From Paenarthrobacter sp. Z7-10 (GTDB taxonomy: Bacteria > Actinomycetota > Actinomycetes > Actinomycetales > Micrococcaceae), in contig NZ_JADPVH010000009.1 in the NCBI RefSeq assembly GCF_026932795.1, positions 1 to 64,000 of the forward strand: a stretch of 64,000 nucleotides of DNA. Reading direction: 5' to 3'. This document shows, piece after piece, positions 38,001 through 46,539 of this stretch (positions are counted from its first letter, which is position 1; each line of letters starts with the position of its first letter). The position numbers were made by a program, and so were the translations under genes. The notes below the pieces were generated by a model. That model ran no database searches and had not been told where the DNA came from. It saw only the letters and a list, made by a program, of their open reading frames with translations.

Positions 38001-39107
38001 CCCAAAAGCACCCGGACCGCGCCCGGAACGGCCGGAGCGGATCAGCGGGAACGGGCCGCGGGTGCTGGCGCGACCCGCGGCGGGGCCTCGAGCGGCCGGG
38101 CCGGTTTCAATGGCGCGAACGGGCAATCCGGCCGGGCCGGTTTCAATGGCGATAACGGGCAAGCCGGCCAGGCTTCGGATCCTGCTGCACCCGGCCAAGG
38201 TTTCCGGGAACAATCCGGATTGACTGGCTGGAGCATCGGCACCCTCCCCCGGGACATCCGCCGTCTGGTGCGGGGCCATACCGTCACCGGCTATCCAGCC
38301 TTGGTGGATGAGGGATCCGCCGCCGGACTTCGGGTCTTTCAAACCGAGGCGGAGCAGCTCGCCGCCATGCGGACCGGCATCATCCGGCTGCTGGCCGTGC
38401 GGGTACCGTCTCCGGACCGGTACGTTCTGGAGCACCTGAGCAACAACGAAAAGCTGACTTTCACGCAGAACCCGCACGGGAGTGTGAGCTCGCTGATTGC
38501 CGACTGCACTTTGGCCGCCATCGACAAACTGACCCCGGCGGAACTGCCGTGGTCAGAGCCGGACTTCAACGCACTCTATGAGACGGTCCGTGCCGAACTG
38601 ATCGACACCGTGTTCGTGGTGACCGCCGTCGTCGAACGCATTCTGGCCAGTGCCCGCCGGATCGACAAGCAGCTGAAGGGCAGCACCAGCCTGGCCCTGA
38701 TTTCGGCGCTCAATGACGTCCGCAGCCAGCTGGAGCGGCTGGTCTATCCCGGCTTCGTGGCGCGGACCGGGTACGCGCAGCTGAGCCAACTGCCCCGCTA
38801 CCTGACTGCGATTGAACGCCGGCTGGAGAAGCTGCCGAGCAATGTTGCGCGCGATGGGCTGAACATGGCCGCCGTGCAGCGGTTGGAGGATGAGTACGAC
38901 GACGCCGCCGCGGCTCTGCTGCCCGGCGGTCAGTCCGCGGCCGCCGGGCAGGGCGCCGGCGGGCCGCACGCAGCTCTGCTGACTCGGGTGCGCTGGATGA
39001 TCGAGGAACTGCGCGTCAGCCTGTTCGCGGTGGAGCTCGGAACGGCGTATTCCGTCTCCGAAAAGCGCATCCGCGCGGCGTTGAACCAGGCGCTGACGCC
39101 GGCATGA
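35025..39107 (+). CDS. hrpA: HrpA-type ATP-dependent RNA helicase
   Basis: A 1360-residue DEAH-box helicase, related to E. coli HrpA, which remodels RNA or stalled ribosomes. Motif I GETGSGKTTQIPK is near residue 34, DEAHERS near 131, the SAT motif near 164 and QRSGRCGRV near 360; the winged-helix, ratchet and OB-fold regions follow, then the long HrpA C-terminal domain. A poorly conserved stretch at about 1000-1065 is Gly/Ala/Asn-rich and contains a 12-residue unit repeated twice. It overlaps the following GNAT gene by four bases (ATGA). Confidence 0.95.
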   Translation: MTLTIHYPPELPVSERREDLMAAIAANQVTIIAGETGSGKTTQIPKMCLELGLADKGLIAHTQPRRLAARTVAERIASELDVELGAEVGFQVRFTGHMGPQTKIKLMTDGILLAEIQRDRLLRRYSVIIIDEAHERSLNIDFILGYLKRILPQRPDLKIVITSATIDPARFADHFASAQGPAPIMEVSGRTYPVEIRYRPLSGPASGEEDDGDPGLERDGTEEDRDPLDAVCDAVDELAREAPGDILIFFSGEREIRDAAEALRGRAQSAPANSQLRETEILPLFARLSLAEQHAVFTPSRGSKAKRRIVLATNVAETSLTVPGIKYVIDPGTARISRYSHRTKVQRLPIERVSQASANQRSGRCGRVSDGICIRLYSEEDFSSRREFTDPEILRTNLAAVILQMTAMGVANGPKDVADFPFVEPPDSKAIADGVTLLRELSAVDAQGAITAVGRQLAQLPVDPRLGRMIVEAGKRGCAREVMILAAALTIQDPRERPQAESGKQQLAAEKHKRFADENSDFTGFLNLWRYLQEKQSELSSTAFRRLCKAEFINYLRIREWQDLFAQLRQLAKPLGITLATGEVDPVGNSVNVHMSLLTGLLSHIGLYDQRKREYAGARGSRFAVFPGSALFKKSPDWVMAAELVETSRLWARVAAKFDPLWAEQVAPDLVKRSYSEPHWSKKMGSVMAYEKVTLYGVPIVPQRRINYGRIDPELSRELFIRHALVEGDWRTHHKFFHRNQALLAEVEELETRMRRRDLRVDDESLFEFYDGRIGAEVVSERHFDKWWKGARADNPALLDFDPDVVMAEDAAALDETAFPRIWRQGDFELPLSYEFHPTAPGSVPNPSDGVTVQVPVLFLNQLREAPFRWQIPGLRAELITALIKSLPKAIRKNFIPAPDVGRSAAAALAADFNPATDALEPSLELALRRLKGHIVPPGSWNWDAVPVHLRMTFQIVDLHGRILDESKDLARLAEELAPATRRAIAESLGATPKSTRTAPGTAGADQRERAAGAGATRGGASSGRAGFNGANGQSGRAGFNGDNGQAGQASDPAAPGQGFREQSGLTGWSIGTLPRDIRRLVRGHTVTGYPALVDEGSAAGLRVFQTEAEQLAAMRTGIIRLLAVRVPSPDRYVLEHLSNNEKLTFTQNPHGSVSSLIADCTLAAIDKLTPAELPWSEPDFNALYETVRAELIDTVFVVTAVVERILASARRIDKQLKGSTSLALISALNDVRSQLERLVYPGFVARTGYAQLSQLPRYLTAIERRLEKLPSNVARDGLNMAAVQRLEDEYDDAAAALLPGGQSAAAGQGAGGPHAALLTRVRWMIEELRVSLFAVELGTAYSVSEKRIRAALNQALTPA
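38094..38173 (+). repeat. 36-bp tandem repeat in hrpA
   Basis: Two adjacent 36-base units start at 38094 and 38130 (beginning GGCCGGGCCGGTTTCAATGG) with three base differences, and the start of a third lies at 38166. They encode GRAGFNGANGQS and GRAGFNGDNGQA inside a linker of the helicase, so copy number can vary without a frameshift. Confidence 0.85.
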
Positions 39108-39730
39108 ATGGATCCGTCCCCGGCGGAAGTGCAGTCAGCGCGGCGGCGCAGATCCCGCTGCCGCCATCGACGCTGGCGGCCGGATACTTCCTGCTGCGCC
39201 GGATCAAACCGGGCGACGAAGGACTGGAGCAGTCTCTCTCCCGCTGCCCGGACGTCGTGACCTGGACCTATTACCCGCCGAATCTGAGCGCGGACCAGGC
39301 GCGGGAGCGGGTGCTGCGGACGCAGGCGCGGGCCGCCGAGGGCACCGCCGCCCGCTATGTGGTGGAGCTGGACGGGCATCCGCTGGGTACCGCCGGCATC
39401 AAGAACTCCGACGACGCACCCGAGATCTTCTACGCGCTGCTGCCGCACGGGCGGGGTCAGGGAGCGGCCACCGCCGCCGCTGCCGCCCTCTCTGACTGGG
39501 CGCTCGACGCCGGCGCCCCGTACGTCGCCCTGTGGACATTGGTTGGCAACGCTGCCAGCGAACGTGTGGCCCGACGGGCTGGTTTTTATTGCGTCGATGT
39601 CGCCAGCGCCGATTCCTGCAGCGCCGATTCCTCCTGGTCCGATTCCTCCAGCGCCGACTTGGGTGGGCCCGATCCTGACTCGCCCGTCCAGGACAGCGGA
39701 CCTCGGCTCTGGACCCGCTTCCGCTCCTGA
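39104..39730 (+). CDS. GNAT family N-acetyltransferase
   Basis: A 208-residue acetyltransferase of the RimJ/RimL-like group. The acetyl-CoA loop is visible as LPHGRGQGAATAAAAAL (about residue 107), and the C-terminal NAASERVARRAGFYCV is typical. The last 45 residues are Ser/Asp/Ala-rich and look disordered. Its ATG overlaps the hrpA stop codon, so it is expressed with the helicase. Substrate unknown; protein N-termini or small amines are possible. Confidence 0.82.
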   Translation: MNGSVPGGSAVSAAAQIPLPPSTLAAGYFLLRRIKPGDEGLEQSLSRCPDVVTWTYYPPNLSADQARERVLRTQARAAEGTAARYVVELDGHPLGTAGIKNSDDAPEIFYALLPHGRGQGAATAAAAALSDWALDAGAPYVALWTLVGNAASERVARRAGFYCVDVASADSCSADSSWSDSSSADLGGPDPDSPVQDSGPRLWTRFRS

Positions 39731-39740
39731 CCAGGCGTGC

Positions 39741-40169
39741 TCACGCCTGCGGTACGAACTCCCCGTGGCCTGCCGCCCGCAGGGCAGTGCGGAGTTTTTC
39801 CGCGTTCGTGTCCATCTTGGCCGGCTCCGGATGGTTGTCCACCGTGCCGAAGTCGAAGTCCGCCATCGAGTTAGCGGGAAAGACATGGATATGCAGGTGT
39901 TCGACCTCAAACCCGGCAATCGTGAGGCCGGCCCGGGCAGCGTTGAACGCCTCCACCTGGGCCTTGCCAATGATCTGTGCCACCGAAGTAAGTTTGACCA
40001 GCAAGCCGGGATCCGCCTCCGTCCAACGGTCCAATTCCTGGCGCGGCACCACGAGCGTGTGCCCGTCCGTCAGCGGACCGGCGGTCAGGAATGCCACCAC
40101 ATCGGCATCCTTCCAGACGAAGCGCCCTGGAATCTCGCCATTGATGATGCGGGTGAAGATGGTTGTCAT
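39741..40169 (-). CDS. HIT family protein
   Basis: A 142-residue histidine-triad nucleotide hydrolase or transferase. The triad HLHIHVFP is near residue 95; the N-terminal FTRIINGEIPGRFVWKDADVVAFL is typical of the Hint/HIT branch. The ATG at 40167-40169 has GGAG at good spacing. Such proteins cleave AMP-lysine or AMP-NH2-type bonds. It is convergent with the GNAT gene. Confidence 0.92.
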   Translation of the reverse strand: MTTIFTRIINGEIPGRFVWKDADVVAFLTAGPLTDGHTLVVPRQELDRWTEADPGLLVKLTSVAQIIGKAQVEAFNAARAGLTIAGFEVEHLHIHVFPANSMADFDFGTVDNHPEPAKMDTNAEKLRTALRAAGHGEFVPQA

Positions 40170-40226
40170 ATTTGCTCCTGAAAGTTGGCGGTATGGATGA
40201 TCGAGGCACCCGGTGCCCATGCAGTT

Positions 40227-41186
40227 TCAGACCTTGACGGCCGGGGGGTGCACGCCGACGCTGGGTTCCGACGGCCTCAGGCTCATGCTGCCGGTTCCTG
40301 GCCCCCTGCCGGCCACCGGCCCCGTGGCGCTGGCTTCCGGCTTCGTGCCGCTGGCCTCGGGCCCTGTCGCCACCGGAAGTTGTGCATGGTTGGACCAAGC
40401 GGACCATGAGCCAGGAAAGAGTGTGGCGTCGATGCCGGCAATTTCGAGTGCGGCAATTTCGTGCGCCGCGGTGACGCCGGAGCCGCAGTACACGGCAACC
40501 GGGGTGGCTGCACTGATACCGAGGGCCGCGAAGCGGGCCGCCAGCTCGTCGGCCGGCAGGAAGCGCTGGTCGGCACCGAGGTTGCCCCCTGTTGGCGCGC
40601 TCAAGGCCCCCGGGATATGACCGGCCTTGGGGTCCATGGGCTCGGTCTCGCCGCGGTAGCGCTCGGGTGCCCGAGCGTCCAGCAGCTTGCCCGTCGCCGA
40701 CCAGTGCGCCACCTCGTCGATCCCCGCGGTGGGCAGGTGGCCACTGGAAAGCTGCACATTACCCAGGCAGGGCTGCTCGATTCCGCGTTCGATGGCTTGG
40801 TTGGCCTGACGCCATGCCGCCAGTCCGCCGTCGAGCATTGAAACCTGATTAAAGCCTGCGTACCTCAGCAGCCACCACAACCGTGCTGCGGCGGTATTGC
40901 CATTGTCGTCATACGCTACGACCGTGTCGCCGTCGTTGATCCCCCAGCACCGTGCCGATTCCGCGAAAGCCTGGGGCTGCGGCAGCGGATGCCTCCCGTC
41001 CGTGGCGGGACCCGTGCCAGCCAGTTCCGTCGCCAGGTCCACAAAAACCGCGCCGGGAATATGCCCGGCGGTGTAATGCGCGCGGCCGTGGGGATCTCCC
41101 AGCACCCAGCGGACATCGAGAAGAACGGTCCGGGCTCCGGAGGCCATGCGGTGCACCAGGGTGTCCACGCTCATCAGGGTGTTCAT
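40227..41186 (-). CDS. thiosulfate/3-mercaptopyruvate sulfurtransferase
   Basis: A 319-residue protein with two rhodanese domains (about 5-130 and 150-265). The second holds the active-site loop YCGSGVTAAH with the persulfide Cys. The loop CGSGVTA is of the type seen in many actinobacterial sulfurtransferases. The last 50 residues are Gly/Pro/Ala/Glu-rich. I use the ATG at 41184-41186 because AAAGGAG sits at ideal distance; the TTG one codon earlier is too close. Confidence 0.9.
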   Translation of the reverse strand: MNTLMSVDTLVHRMASGARTVLLDVRWVLGDPHGRAHYTAGHIPGAVFVDLATELAGTGPATDGRHPLPQPQAFAESARCWGINDGDTVVAYDDNGNTAAARLWWLLRYAGFNQVSMLDGGLAAWRQANQAIERGIEQPCLGNVQLSSGHLPTAGIDEVAHWSATGKLLDARAPERYRGETEPMDPKAGHIPGALSAPTGGNLGADQRFLPADELAARFAALGISAATPVAVYCGSGVTAAHEIAALEIAGIDATLFPGSWSAWSNHAQLPVATGPEASGTKPEASATGPVAGRGPGTGSMSLRPSEPSVGVHPPAVKV

Positions 41187-41268
41187 CAAATCTCCTTTGA
41201 TTCGTGCACCTTGGATGGATGCACTTAAAAACGGTGGGTCGAAGGTTGTCCGAATTCACCGCTGGTTG

Positions 41269-42267
41269 TCATAACCAGTTTCTCTTTTTGAAAATCACAT
41301 ATAAAGCAACCGAAACCAGTACTATCAGGATCGCTGCCAGTCCCACTCCCGCCTGCGTGCCGACCCCCGGATACGGAACATTCATTCCGTAAAAGCCGGT
41401 GATCGCCGTCGGAACCGCAATGATCGCGGCCCAGCTGGTGACCTTCTTCATGATCACATTCATATTGTTGCCCTGAATGGTCAAGTATGTCTGCAGGACG
41501 TTGTTGACCATGTCGCGGGCGGACTCGGTCCAGTCCACGGCCCGGAGCACATGGTCATAGACATCCTGGAAGTAGGGCACCAGCTCGGACTTCAGCGGCT
41601 CAGACCCATCCTGCCGGGCTGTCTCATGGCGCAGCACCGCGCTGAGCACCTCGCGCATTGGAACCAACACGCGCCGCAAGGTGGTCAGCTCCTTATGCAG
41701 GCGGAAACTCTCCAGCTGAACGTCCTTGGGCCGGTGCGCAAAGAGCAGCGAACCCAGGTCGTCCGCCCGCGAATCCAGGGCCTCCGACGCGGCCAGCTGA
41801 CCATCCACCAGGGAATCAAGCAGGGCATAGACCAAGAAGCCCGAACCACACTGCGCGGGTTCCTCCGCTTCCTCCGCCCGGCGCAGCACCTCCTCGGCAT
41901 CGAATCCCGGTCCGTCCGGAACCACGACCACGACGTTGGCGGTGATGAACGCGGAAACCTCGGTGGTGTGCAGCCGGATTCCGGCCGGATCGGCGGACTC
42001 TTCATCCACCGAGGTGACATAGGCGTTCAGGAAAAAGTGGTCCCGATAGGCCTCGAGCTTGGGCCGCTGCCGCTCCCCCAGGACATCCTCCACCGCCAGC
42101 CGGTGGAAACCCAGCTGCTCGCGCAACCGGCCAATGACGGCCTCATCCGGGGCGGAAACGTCGATCCAGACGGTTGCCTCCGGGTCCTTCGCCAACTGAC
42201 CGAGCTGGTTCACCGTGGCTTCTTCCCCGGTGCGGCGGCCGCCGCGGTAAACCCTGATCCTGAGCAT
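41269..42267 (-). CDS. corA: CorA-family Mg2+/Co2+ transporter
   Basis: A 332-residue CorA-type channel. A large cytosolic funnel domain (about 1-265) precedes two C-terminal transmembrane helices; the selectivity motif YGMN lies at the end of the first ([12 protein letters not shown], about residue 296), and the last residues KKRNWL form the basic end of helix 2. The length is normal. No riboswitch is apparent upstream. Confidence 0.94.
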   Translation of the reverse strand: MLRIRVYRGGRRTGEEATVNQLGQLAKDPEATVWIDVSAPDEAVIGRLREQLGFHRLAVEDVLGERQRPKLEAYRDHFFLNAYVTSVDEESADPAGIRLHTTEVSAFITANVVVVVPDGPGFDAEEVLRRAEEAEEPAQCGSGFLVYALLDSLVDGQLAASEALDSRADDLGSLLFAHRPKDVQLESFRLHKELTTLRRVLVPMREVLSAVLRHETARQDGSEPLKSELVPYFQDVYDHVLRAVDWTESARDMVNNVLQTYLTIQGNNMNVIMKKVTSWAAIIAVPTAITGFYGMNVPYPGVGTQAGVGLAAILIVLVSVALYVIFKKRNWL

Positions 42268-42314
42268 CCACCCACTCTAACCGCGGGCGGCCCCGGCTCG
42301 GATACGCTGGCTGC

Positions 42315-43400
42315 ATGGAGACTCCCGCATGTACGCCGCAGCGCAGCTGGGCGGATTGGGCCCTGCGCCGGATCGAAGCCGAAAATAACCGTTCCGCGGA
42401 CACGCACCTCTATGCCGTGCCACTGCCGGAGGACTGGGGCGTCCAGTTGTACCTCAAGGATGAGTCGACGCACCGCTCCGGCAGTCTCAAACATCGGCTG
42501 GCCCGGTCCCTGTTCCTGTTCGGCCTGGTCAACGGCTGGATCTCGGAGGGCACCACCATCGTGGAGGCCAGCTCCGGCAGCACCGCAGTTTCGGAAGCCT
42601 ATTTTGCCCGCCTGATCGGCCTGCCCTTCGTTGCCGTCATGACAGCCAGCACCAGCGCGGAAAAGATAGCACTCATCGAAGAATACGGAGGAACGTGCCA
42701 CTTTGTGGACTCCGCGCCAGAGGTCTACGACGTTGCCGCCGATCTTGCTGCCACCACCGGCGGCCATTACATGGACCAGTTCACTTACGCCGAACGGGCC
42801 ACGGATTGGCGCGGCAACAACAACATCGCCGAGTCCATCTTCGATCAGCTGGCGATGGAGGAGCACCCGGTGCCGCGCTGGATCGTCGTCGGCGCGGGAA
42901 CCGGCGGCACCAGCGCAACCATCGGCCGCTACCTGCGCTACTACCGTCACCCTACCCAGCTGGCTGTCGTCGACCCGGAAAATTCCGCCTTCTACCCGGG
43001 CTGGAAAACCGGTGATCCGAGCTACTGCACCGGCCAGCCCTCCCGGATCGAGGGCATCGGACGCTCCCGGATGGAACCGAGCTTCGTCCCGTCGGTCATC
43101 GATGACATGATCCAGGTCCCGGACGCCGCCTCCGTCGCCGCCATGATCCACCTGCACCGACTCACGGGTTTGCGCGCCGGTCCATCCACCGGCACAAATC
43201 TGTGGGGGGTGTGGCAGTTGATGGCGCGGATGATGGCCGACGGCGAACGCGGCAGCATTGTTTCGCTGATGTGCGACGGCGGTGAAAGGTACGAGGGCAG
43301 CTACAACAATCCGCAGTGGCTGGCGGAGAAAGGGCTGCAGCCCGGCGCCCATGCGGCAACCTTGGAACGCTTCTTCGCCTCCGGACGTTGGGACGGCTGA
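42315..43400 (+). CDS. cds1: Cds1-type PLP-dependent L-cysteine desulfhydrase
   Basis: A 361-residue fold-II PLP enzyme closely resembling mycobacterial Cds1, which turns cysteine into H2S, pyruvate and ammonia. The PLP lysine is in [11 protein letters not shown] (Lys59); [34 protein letters not shown] and [15 protein letters not shown] match the Cds1 pattern rather than plain cysteine synthase CysK. It is divergent from corA and stands as a single gene. A general cysteine-synthase label is the alternative. Confidence 0.85.
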   Translation: METPACTPQRSWADWALRRIEAENNRSADTHLYAVPLPEDWGVQLYLKDESTHRSGSLKHRLARSLFLFGLVNGWISEGTTIVEASSGSTAVSEAYFARLIGLPFVAVMTASTSAEKIALIEEYGGTCHFVDSAPEVYDVAADLAATTGGHYMDQFTYAERATDWRGNNNIAESIFDQLAMEEHPVPRWIVVGAGTGGTSATIGRYLRYYRHPTQLAVVDPENSAFYPGWKTGDPSYCTGQPSRIEGIGRSRMEPSFVPSVIDDMIQVPDAASVAAMIHLHRLTGLRAGPSTGTNLWGVWQLMARMMADGERGSIVSLMCDGGERYEGSYNNPQWLAEKGLQPGAHAATLERFFASGRWDG

Positions 43401-43455
43401 CGGCGCCCGGCCAGGGATCCCCCGACGCGAGCGTGGCGGGTTCGAACGCGTCCGC

Positions 43456-44112
43456 TCAGACCTCCACGCTTTCGCCGGCGGCCAGATGGCGGAACTCGGT
43501 GCCGTAGCGCGCACCGATCCGCTGGACATGGGATTCGGCGAATCCAAGTCCGTTCTCGTTAAGAAGTCCGTCGTGGATCTGGAAAGCCACCGGTGCCCGC
43601 ACGGAGGTAACGAAGTCGATGACCTCGGCCGTTTTGGACCACGGCGCATGGATTGGAACCAGCAGGGTCTGCACCGCAATGCCATCCGGGACAATGAAGG
43701 AATCACCCGGATGATAAACGTTTTCCTCCACCAAGAAGCCGATGTTGGCCACCACCGGGATGTGCGGATGGATCAGCGCGTGTTGTCCACCGAAACTGCG
43801 GATCCCGAAGCCGGCCACGTCGAACGAGGTGTCCGGCTCCGCATCCAGCACCCGGTCCGCGGCATCCGGCGCTTTGCCGCGCAGCGAAGCGGCCACTCCG
43901 GCCGGCGCATACACGAGCAGGGCGGGATCCGCGGACAACGACGCCGAAATAGCGTCGGCGTCGAAGTGGTCCGCGTGTTCGTGCGTCACCAGGATGGCGT
44001 CCGCACCGCGCAGCGCCTCCCCTGTCTCAGAGAAGACACCAGGATCCAGGACCAGGACTCGGCCTACTTTTTCCAGCCGGATGCAGGCATGCGTGAACTT
44101 GGTCAGCTTCAT
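43456..44112 (-). CDS. MBL-fold metallo-hydrolase
   Basis: A 218-residue UlaG-like metallo-beta-lactamase-fold protein. The metal motif THEHADHFD (about residue 43) and later histidines in GGQHALIHPH and HAPW are present. No signal peptide. The start MKLTKFTHACIRLE is typical. Substrate unknown. It is convergent with cds1 and divergent from zur. Confidence 0.85.
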   Translation of the reverse strand: MKLTKFTHACIRLEKVGRVLVLDPGVFSETGEALRGADAILVTHEHADHFDADAISASLSADPALLVYAPAGVAASLRGKAPDAADRVLDAEPDTSFDVAGFGIRSFGGQHALIHPHIPVVANIGFLVEENVYHPGDSFIVPDGIAVQTLLVPIHAPWSKTAEVIDFVTSVRAPVAFQIHDGLLNENGLGFAESHVQRIGARYGTEFRHLAAGESVEV

Positions 44113-44267
44113 CTGTTCAGCCTACTTCCGTTGTCAGCGGTGTCGGAAGTCCCCCGCGGGTCCCGACGAAGGCACCTCAGGGAGCCGCGTCAGGCCGCGG
44201 CACCGCCATCTGGGCTGATAACCTTGGAGGTTGAGGATGGCAGGCAATCAGAAAGCGGGCAACATCG

Positions 44268-44717
44268 ATGTCCCAGCCAGGACGGTCCAGGACGGTGCCC
44301 GTGGACGGCGGGCCGGCCAGGGAACAGCGGGTGACGAAGCAACGCCTGGCCGTGGGTGCCGCGCTGGAGAAGATTGATGATTTTGTCAGCACTCAGGAGC
44401 TTTACCGGCTGCTGCACAATGACGGCGTGTCCGTCTCGTTGGCCACTTCCTACCGGATCCTCCAATCAATGGCCGACGACGGACTGGTGGACGTGCTCCG
44501 CAACGCCGAGGGCGAGGCCGTCTACCGGCGCTGCTCGGTAGCCTCCCATCATCACCATCTGCTCTGCCGCAGCTGTGGCAAGGCGGTGGAAATACAGGCT
44601 CCGGCGGTGGAGAGCTGGGCCGCCTCGACCGCGCAGGCCCATGGTTTCACGCAGGTGCAGCACACGGTGGAAATTTACGGCCTGTGCCCGGAATGTTCCG
44701 CGGCCGGCCGCACCTGA
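44268..44717 (+). CDS. zur: Fur-family zinc uptake regulator
   Basis: A 149-residue Fur-family repressor, most likely Zur because it adjoins a zinc-type ABC system. The winged helix (about 22-82) has the recognition helix SLATSYRILQSMADDG; the C-terminal domain has the structural zinc site Cys100-x2-Cys103 and Cys140-x2-Cys143 plus the His run 94-97 and His132. Its 3' end overlaps the convergent permease gene by 43 bases. Zinc sensing is inferred from context. Confidence 0.88.
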   Translation: MSQPGRSRTVPVDGGPAREQRVTKQRLAVGAALEKIDDFVSTQELYRLLHNDGVSVSLATSYRILQSMADDGLVDVLRNAEGEAVYRRCSVASHHHHLLCRSCGKAVEIQAPAVESWAASTAQAHGFTQVQHTVEIYGLCPECSAAGRT

Positions 44718-45703
44718 TCCGACATCCTATCCAGCTCGCCGGCTTTGGCTCGGGCGCCGGCATCCACGTCCTCGATCGCTCCAGCGCCGGAACCGGCACC
44801 GAGGCCAGCGGCGGAACTGGATCCGCCGGCGTTGCTCCCGGACCTCCTGCCATTGGAGCCACGTTTACGCCGATACCGGCCCAACAGACGGCATACGAGG
44901 TAAATGAGGAATGACAGCGTGGTCACGTACGGGCTGATCGGAATCCGGCCGCCCAGGGCAAGCAGAATGCCTCCGACGGTTGCGGTGACGGCGAAAGTGA
45001 TGCTCAACAGCACCACGACTTTAGGCGCCGATGAGACCCGCAGGGCGGCGGCGGCCGGTGTTATGACCAGCGCCAGGACCAGCAGCGCACCCACGATCTG
45101 AATGGACAACGCCACCGAAATTCCGAGCAGGAACATAAACACCATCGACAAGGTGCGCACCGGCACGCCGCGGGCCTGCGCGATGTCAGGATCGGCGCTG
45201 GCGAACGTGAGCGGACGCCAGATAGCCAGCAGTGCGGCCACCACGACGACGGCGGCGCCCACCAGAAGTGAGAGCTGGTTGGAGTCCACCGAAACAATCT
45301 GCCCGGTCAGCAGACCGAATTTGTTCGCCGCACGGCCCTGGTACAAGGACAGGAACAGGATTCCCAGTCCCAGTCCGAAGGGCATGATCACACCGATAAT
45401 GGAATTCCGGTCCCGCGCCCGCACGCCCATCACGCCAAGCAGCAGTGCGGCCAAAATGGACCCAACGACGGAACCCAGGATCACGTCGGCGCCGATCAGC
45501 AGCGCAAAAGCGGCCCCGGCGAAGGACAGCTCGGCGATGCCGTGCACGGCAAAGGCGAGGTCGCGCATCATCACGAACGTGCCGATCAGCCCGCCCACCA
45601 GGCCCAGCACGGCTCCGGCGACGATGGAGTCCCGGAACAGCGGCAGCAGTTCCCCGTAATTCTGGAAATTCAGCGCCGCGTCGAGAAAGTCCTGCACGCT
45701 CAT
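44675..45703 (-). CDS. znuB: zinc/manganese ABC transporter permease
   Basis: A 342-residue permease of the ABC-3 family with eight or nine hydrophobic helices over residues 25-275. The last 65 residues form a hydrophilic Gly/Ser/Ala/Asp tail that is not part of the family core and overlaps zur in antisense. The start overlaps the znuC stop codon by 4 bases. Confidence 0.92.
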   Translation of the reverse strand: MSVQDFLDAALNFQNYGELLPLFRDSIVAGAVLGLVGGLIGTFVMMRDLAFAVHGIAELSFAGAAFALLIGADVILGSVVGSILAALLLGVMGVRARDRNSIIGVIMPFGLGLGILFLSLYQGRAANKFGLLTGQIVSVDSNQLSLLVGAAVVVVAALLAIWRPLTFASADPDIAQARGVPVRTLSMVFMFLLGISVALSIQIVGALLVLALVITPAAAALRVSSAPKVVVLLSITFAVTATVGGILLALGGRIPISPYVTTLSFLIYLVCRLLGRYRRKRGSNGRRSGSNAGGSSSAAGLGAGSGAGAIEDVDAGARAKAGELDRMSDQVRPAAEHSGHRP

Positions 45704-46524
45704 CCCGGTCCTCCATCGGCGTGCGCGTGGGTGGTGGCATCGGGCAGTCCGACGACGACGATCCGGCCATGCGCATGCAGGACCTCGACGTCGGTGCCGT
45801 ACAGTTCCGAGAGCACCTCGGTGGTCATCACTTCTTCCGGAGCGCCAATCCGGAACTTTCCGCCGGCCAGATACAGCACCCGGTCCACGTGGTCGATGAT
45901 CGGGTTGATTTCGTGGGTAACGAAGACAACGGCGGTGCGGTTATTCCGGCACTGATCGCTGACCAGCCGGCTGACCGCCTTCTGGTGGTTGAGGTCCAGG
46001 GAGAGCAGCGCCTCGTCGCACAGCAGCACTTCGGGCTGGGCTGCCAGCGCCTGCGCAACGCGAAGGCGCTGCTGCTCACCGCCGGACAGCAGGCCCACGG
46101 GCACGTCGGCGTAGTCGCCGGCTTCGACCTGGGCCAGCAGCTGATCCACCCGCCGGCGGTGCGCTCTGCCATGGATCCGGATGCCCCAGCGGTGTCCATC
46201 CAGACCCAAGCCCACCAAGTCCCGGGCGCGCAGCGGCGTGTCCGGAGCAAAGGACTTCTGCTGCGGCACGTAGCCAATATGGCCGCTCCCGCGCCGGGCC
46301 GGCTCACCGCCGACCGTGACCATGCCGCCGGTCAGCGGCTGCAAACCCAACAGCACCTTGAGCAGGCTGGTCTTACCGCTGCCATTTGGTCCGAGCACGG
46401 CAAAAAACTCCCCCGCCTTAATCTCCAGGTCAAGTTCGCTCCACAGCATCCGGTCGCCAAAGCCCAGGCTGGCCTGCTCAAGACGCACCACGGTGGGTGG
46501 CATATCCCGTCCTGTTCCATTCAT
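45700..46524 (-). CDS. znuC: zinc/manganese ABC transporter ATP-binding protein
   Basis: A 274-residue ATPase. Walker A GPNGSGKTSL (about residue 38), signature LSGGEQQRL (about 145) and Walker B VLLCDEALLSLD (about 165) are intact, and the switch His is in VFVTHE. It lies between znuA (15-base gap) and znuB (4-base overlap). The Zn versus Mn choice is inferred from the neighbouring Zur. Confidence 0.94.
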   Translation of the reverse strand: MNGTGRDMPPTVVRLEQASLGFGDRMLWSELDLEIKAGEFFAVLGPNGSGKTSLLKVLLGLQPLTGGMVTVGGEPARRGSGHIGYVPQQKSFAPDTPLRARDLVGLGLDGHRWGIRIHGRAHRRRVDQLLAQVEAGDYADVPVGLLSGGEQQRLRVAQALAAQPEVLLCDEALLSLDLNHQKAVSRLVSDQCRNNRTAVVFVTHEINPIIDHVDRVLYLAGGKFRIGAPEEVMTTEVLSELYGTDVEVLHAHGRIVVVGLPDATTHAHADGGPG

Positions 46525-46539
46525 GTTGTTCCGCCGCCG

